Source of the DNA: Bryobacterales bacterium
GTDB taxonomy: Bacteria; Acidobacteriota; Terriglobia; Bryobacterales; UBA6623
NCBI GenBank assembly: GCA_022826925.1
Contig: JAJDTX010000082.1
Location: 1 to 64,000, forward strand
Direction: 5' to 3'
Length of the DNA stretch: 64,000 nt
The first letter of the stretch is position 1. Each line of letters begins with the position of its first letter. This document shows positions 60,323 through 64,000 of this stretch, piece by piece. Below the pieces are notes generated by a model. It was not told where the DNA came from, ran no database searches, and worked only from the letters and a program-made list of their open reading frames with translations. A program made the position numbers and the translations under genes.

Positions 60323-61657
60323 CTAGTCTTGGGTCCTGCGTGCTTCCGCTCCGACATCGGAAAGGAATCCCACCAGTGCTTGGTGCAGCTCGCGGGCTAT
60401 CGCCGGTCTCTCGCGGACGAGGTTGTTGGCCTCTCCAGTATCCGCGCCCAGATCAAACAGCTCGACTTCGTCCTGGGCCCACGTCTTGACCAGCTTCCAG
60501 CTTCCTCGGCGGATCGCGCTCTGAGCCCGGCGGCTGACGGATTGGTGGAAGACCAAGAAATCGCGCTGTCGCGAAACGGCGGTCCCGCCGCGGAGCACGC
60601 CGCGGAGGGAGCCGCCGTCCACCGTCGTGGGAAGGTCGTCCGGGTACCCGGCTAGGTCTGCAAGTGTTGGCAGGATGTCCAGCCCAGTTACGGGCGTGCG
60701 GTTGACGCTTCCGGCCTTGATCCCGGGACCAGCCACTAAGAAGGGCACTCGAATGCCGCCCTCGTACATCGACCCCTTCGCGCCGCGGAGGGGGTGGTTT
60801 CTCGGCATTGGCGGATCGCCTGCGCCGGGCAGCGTAGCCCGCCCGCCGTTGTCCGAGAGGAAGAATATGTACGTGTTGCGGTCCAGGCCTAGTTCGTCGA
60901 TCTTGTCTAGCACCTTCCCGACCGAGGCGTCCATATCCGCCGTCATGGCGGCGAACGGCGGGAAGTAGTGCTTCTTGCCGGCCTTCCAGGGCCGCACGAG
61001 GTCGAAGGTCGCCTGGCGATAGAAGATGTCCAGATGCACGGCATAGTGTGAGATCTGGAGATAGAACGGTCCGCCAGTCGCCGCTTGGTCCTCGAGAAAG
61101 CGGCATGCGCGGCCGGTGATGTGATCAATCAGCTTCGGATCGCTAGATGCCGCCGGCCCGCCCGATCCCTTGCCGCCTCCCGTGCCGTTGCCAGTATCCC
61201 CGTCGCTGAGGTCATAGCCCATCTCCGCGGGAAGGGGCCTGTCGAAGCGGTGGTCCCACTTGCCGAAGTGCGCGAGCTTGTAACGCGCGTCGGCGGCCTT
61301 GAGCAGCTTGGGTATATTGAGCTGCCGGCGGTACGCAGCGGGCCAGTTCTGCTGGTCTTGCTGATATAGGTGCCGCGCCGGTGTTTGGCCGACCTGCAGG
61401 CTCCGCCTGGTCGGACAGCAGAACGGGGCTGGGGCGTATCCGTCCGTAAACGTCATGCCCCGTCGGGCCAAGCGCTCCAAGCCGGGCGTCTTGAAATAGT
61501 CGCTCCGCGATCTAGGGTCTGCCGGGTCCATTGCCGCGGACGAACCGACCCAGCTCTGGTCGTCGCTCAGGATGACGACGAAGTTGGGACGATCTTGCGC
61601 CGGAAGCTCCGTCCACAGAACGGCGAGTAGCGCCACGAGCCTGAAGTTGCTCGACAT
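60323..61657 (-). CDS. Secreted sulfatase
   Basis: A 444-residue sulfatase. The start at 61657 opens a signal peptide (SSNFRLVALLAVLWTELPAQ). The metal ligands begin at Asp32-Asp33 (VVILSDDQS), and the active-site CxPxR motif is present as CCPTR (80-84), where Cys80 would be converted to formylglycine. Further marks are KLAHFGKWDHRF, FYLQISHYAVHLD, YIFFLSDNGGRATL and LRGAKGSMYEGGIRVPFLVA, with TPVTGLDILPTLADLAGYP after it. A formylglycine-generating enzyme must act elsewhere in the genome; none is seen here. The substrate is probably a sulfated polysaccharide fragment. Confidence 0.92.
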   Translation of the reverse strand: MSSNFRLVALLAVLWTELPAQDRPNFVVILSDDQSWVGSSAAMDPADPRSRSDYFKTPGLERLARRGMTFTDGYAPAPFCCPTRRSLQVGQTPARHLYQQDQQNWPAAYRRQLNIPKLLKAADARYKLAHFGKWDHRFDRPLPAEMGYDLSDGDTGNGTGGGKGSGGPAASSDPKLIDHITGRACRFLEDQAATGGPFYLQISHYAVHLDIFYRQATFDLVRPWKAGKKHYFPPFAAMTADMDASVGKVLDKIDELGLDRNTYIFFLSDNGGRATLPGAGDPPMPRNHPLRGAKGSMYEGGIRVPFLVAGPGIKAGSVNRTPVTGLDILPTLADLAGYPDDLPTTVDGGSLRGVLRGGTAVSRQRDFLVFHQSVSRRAQSAIRRGSWKLVKTWAQDEVELFDLGADTGEANNLVRERPAIARELHQALVGFLSDVGAEARRTQD

Positions 61658-61749
61658 GATGGCGTCGATTTTAGCCGAGATCCGCGCCGGCGAAATTCCA
61701 GCGGCGCTCCGGCGTTCGGCGCTAGACTGAGTGCGAACGGAGCGGCAGC

Positions 61750-62550
61750 ATGCAGACGACACGAAGGGAATGGCTAGGCACGGCTGGGGGTTTGGCCTTT
61801 GCCAGCAGACTCAAGGCCGTTGAGGGGCTGTTCCAAGCTACCTCGCTGAACCACATCTCACTGACAGTGCCGGATGTGAAGAGCGCAGCGGACTTCTATA
61901 GCCGAGTGCTTGGCACGCGCATCATTCAGGACATGGGCAGCCGCGGGCAAATGCGCGGGCTCAAGCGCAACTATCTCGCACTGTTCCAGGGCGACGAAGC
62001 CGGCCTGAACCACTTCTCGCCCGGCGTTGACGGCCTCGACGAAGCAGGCGTGGGCGCAATTCTCAAGCAGCATGGCTACGAACCGTTCGAGCGGGCGCCC
62101 AACATTTGGGCCTGCCTCGATCCGGACGGCACTCAGAACCACCTTTCCGAGACAATGCGCCGGGAGGATCAAGTGGCCGAGGCGTACAGCAAGAATCCCA
62201 AGCCGGATTCCATCCTGCATGGGGTCGACGTCAATCACGTCGCCCTCAGGGTGAGCGACGTGGGTCGCTCGGTCGAGTGGTACCAGGCGCTGATGGGGCT
62301 GAACGTCATCAGCAGGAGCGCGAACAGCGCCTTCCTCGGGCTTGGCCCGAATTTCCTCGCCTTGTTCCAGCGCCGCCAGGGCGGCGGTGCCGACCACTTC
62401 TGCTTCTCGGTCGAGGATTATGACCCGGACATCGTGCGCGAGAAGCTGGCCCGGCACGGAATCGACTCAGTGCGACGCGAAGACCGCACGTACTTCAAGG
62501 ACGTTAACGGCCTGACCGTGCAGGTTTCGGCCGAAAGTCATCAGCCGTAA
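61750..62550 (+). CDS. Exported VOC (glyoxalase/dioxygenase-fold) protein
   Basis: A 266-residue protein with two vicinal-oxygen-chelate halves. A twin-arginine-like leader (MQTTRREWLGTAGGLAFASR) is followed by half one (SLNHISLTVPDVKSAADFYS, YLALFQGDEAGLNHFSPG, about 32-135) and half two (DVNHVALRVSDVGRSVEWYQ, FLALFQRRQGGGADHFCFSV, about 165-260). His and Glu metal ligands can be placed in NHISL, NHFS, NHVAL and DHFCF. The duplication has the form of glyoxalase I or extradiol dioxygenases, but the substrate cannot be told. It is divergent from the sulfatase gene, 92 bases away. Confidence 0.82.
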   Translation: MQTTRREWLGTAGGLAFASRLKAVEGLFQATSLNHISLTVPDVKSAADFYSRVLGTRIIQDMGSRGQMRGLKRNYLALFQGDEAGLNHFSPGVDGLDEAGVGAILKQHGYEPFERAPNIWACLDPDGTQNHLSETMRREDQVAEAYSKNPKPDSILHGVDVNHVALRVSDVGRSVEWYQALMGLNVISRSANSAFLGLGPNFLALFQRRQGGGADHFCFSVEDYDPDIVREKLARHGIDSVRREDRTYFKDVNGLTVQVSAESHQP

Positions 62551-62611
62551 ACCGCGACGGGGCCGTCAACCGCAGCGGCTAATCCAGGGAAGTTCGCTAA
62601 CCGACAGCGCC

Positions 62612-63628
62612 CTAGTATTCCTTGCGCATGTCAACGACGTTGCGGAGGCGCTCGCCAGCGGCAAAGCGCGCGATGTTGTCCTTGTAGATCTCGAGACGCA
62701 GCTCGGTACCGAGCAGGCCTTGCGTCGCCACGTGAGGCGTGATGACCGCGTTGTCAAACTTCCACAGGGGGTGGCCTGACGGTAACGGCTCCGGATCCGT
62801 TACGTCGACGCCCGCACCGGCGAGATGCTGGCTATCAAGTGCCTTGACCAAAGCGCCCATGTCATAGAGCTTGCCGCGCGAGAGTGCGATGAAGTAGCTG
62901 CCGCGCTTCATGAGCTCGAACTGCGCCGGGCCGAGCATGCCTTCACTGTCAGTCGTGTGCGGCGCGCACACGAAGATGGCGTCCGCTTCGGGTATGACGG
63001 CATCCAACCGGTCGGGGAAGACCATCCGGTCGAAGCTCAGCCGTGGCGGCAACTCCTCCGGGTCCACGCCGATCACTCGCATGCCGAATCCCTTGGCCCG
63101 CCGTGCCACGTTCGATCCGATGCCGCCGGTGCCGATCACAAGGGCAGTCATTCCCTCCAGTTCGACCAGGCCGTAATTGCCGCCCTTCCAGGTCTCGTTG
63201 GTCCGGTCGGGGATGAAGTGGTTCAGCTTGCGCGTCAGTGCCAGCAGCATGGCGAAGCCGTGGTCGGCGATAGCAGCGGAAGAGAGCGTCTGCGCGTTGG
63301 TCATGACCACGTCGCTCTCGACGAGCTCCGGGTACAGGTAGGGCTTGACGCCGGCACTGGTAATCTGCACCCACTTCAGCTGCTTTGCGGCCTGAACCAC
63401 TGCAGGGGTTGGATTGCCGATGATGGCATCCGCATCGGCAGCCTCTCGAAGCAGGTTGGCATCCCCGCTGCCGCGGTTCGTCACGTGCGAGATAGTGACG
63501 TTGGCTGGGCTGCCGCTGCGCAATTCGGCAACAAGATCTGCCGACTGGCCGACGACGACCACCTTCAGATCGGCGGCTTGCAGTGTCAGCGCGACAATCG
63601 AAAACAGGGTTGCGAGTAAGGGTTTCAT
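62612..63628 (-). CDS. D-2-hydroxyacid dehydrogenase with signal peptide
   Basis: A 338-residue NAD-dependent dehydrogenase of the D-2-hydroxyacid family. The start at 63628 has AAGGAG about 12 bases upstream and begins a hydrophobic leader (KPLLATLFSIVALTLQAAD). The nucleotide-binding loop is VIGTGGIGSNVARRAKGFGM, the catalytic Arg lies in IALSRGKLYDM, Glu in VDVTDPEPLPSGHPL, and His in VITPHVATQG. NADH-linked enzymes are cytoplasmic as a rule, so an export leader is odd; the leader could also be an uncleaved membrane anchor. Confidence 0.87.
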   Translation of the reverse strand: MKPLLATLFSIVALTLQAADLKVVVVGQSADLVAELRSGSPANVTISHVTNRGSGDANLLREAADADAIIGNPTPAVVQAAKQLKWVQITSAGVKPYLYPELVESDVVMTNAQTLSSAAIADHGFAMLLALTRKLNHFIPDRTNETWKGGNYGLVELEGMTALVIGTGGIGSNVARRAKGFGMRVIGVDPEELPPRLSFDRMVFPDRLDAVIPEADAIFVCAPHTTDSEGMLGPAQFELMKRGSYFIALSRGKLYDMGALVKALDSQHLAGAGVDVTDPEPLPSGHPLWKFDNAVITPHVATQGLLGTELRLEIYKDNIARFAAGERLRNVVDMRKEY

Positions 63629-64000
63629 GAGGGCTCGGGCTCCTTTAGTCCTCCAACAATATACAGCGACCTGTGGCGGAAGCGTACAGCCAATCAGCCG
63701 ATTCGCAGTCGGGCCGTCCACCGGTGCAATCGTCACGGGGATGGTTTATAGTCAGAACCGTTGGGCGATGGCGGATCACCTCCTTTGGCCTTGGTTCGTT
63801 TATCGTCCTTGGCTACCTCGCCATCGCCCACGGCGGATTCCGGCCACTTCATTCGCTGAGGCGCGTGATCCTGCAACCGTAGTAAGGATTGCCCTCGGCC
63901 CTCGAATCTGTCGGGCCGCCAATCTAAACACGCTGGCGTCCGCTTCCGCAGACTGCCGATAGCCGTGCGAACAGCAGCGATCAAATCTGCCCTCGCTGTT
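63629..64000. other. Right edge, nothing recognised
   Basis: About 370 bases from the dehydrogenase start to the window end. Apart from the AAGGAG that serves the dehydrogenase, I see no gene, RNA or repeat. The short frames here have no recognisable features. Confidence 0.4.

Overview
The window reads as chromosome of a high-GC, Gram-negative bacterium, most likely an Acidobacteriota member (Bryobacterales/Solibacteres-like). This is inferred from gene content, not from a search. The indicators are very large Oar-like TonB-dependent receptors with an N-terminal carboxypeptidase-regulatory-like domain, a PSCyt/DUF1549/DUF1553 protein paired with a DUF1501 protein, DUF3500 and PQQ-propeller proteins, a GldA/F/G-DUF4340 ABC module, and many metabolic enzymes that carry Sec or Tat signals. 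No rRNA, CRISPR array or complete insertion sequence was seen; one tRNA was found.

Layout. 1-5.5 kb: the start of a leftward gene at the edge, a palindromic operator, a TonB-dependent receptor with an unusual coiled-coil tail, and an intact VapBC-like toxin-antitoxin pair. 5.5-13.6 kb: a second large receptor, then an overlapping sensor-kinase/NtrC-type regulator pair. 13.8-20.4 kb: metY, divergent from a PSCyt-DUF1549-DUF1553/DUF1501 pair, and a secreted TPR-like protein. 20.6-27 kb: a Fic protein, a second PIN-type toxin-antitoxin pair, an exported isochorismatase-fold protein, a PQQ propeller, a gene remnant and a DUF3500 protein. 27-32 kb: the ABC/Gld-like operon. 32-40.9 kb: a conserved housekeeping run (apt, ispE, prs, rplY, pth, rpsF, rpsR, rplI, an SDR, a DUF4380-like protein, nadD and a J-domain protein). 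41-44 kb: exported TIM-barrel and Tat-targeted ThDP enzymes. 44-46 kb: a second Fic gene bracketed by iterated repeats. 46-52 kb: Uma2, two paralogous beta-lactamase-family genes with a broken toxin-antitoxin locus between them, and an alcohol dehydrogenase. 52-58 kb: a plug-less Oar-like barrel, an aldo/keto reductase, and the surE-tlyA-nadK operon. 58-64 kb: tRNA-Ser(CGA), a nucleoside-deoxyribosyltransferase/ATP-cone fusion, a sulfatase, a VOC protein and an exported 2-hydroxyacid dehydrogenase.

The strongest candidate for something undescribed is the Fic locus at 44.28-45.88 kb. Direct-repeat units of about 115 bp lie on both sides of the fic gene. Every copy contains an inverted repeat TGTCAA-N15-TTGACA, and the half-sites are spaced by near-integral helical turns. 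One half-site is also the -35 box of the fic promoter, which suggests an autoregulated and possibly excisable Fic cassette. Second is the deoxyribosyltransferase/ATP-cone fusion downstream of the tRNA-Ser gene. Also notable are a GAFTGA-to-GAFPGA change in the NtrC-type regulator, long acidic tails on ribosomal proteins L25, S6 and L9, and three toxin-antitoxin loci in different states of decay.
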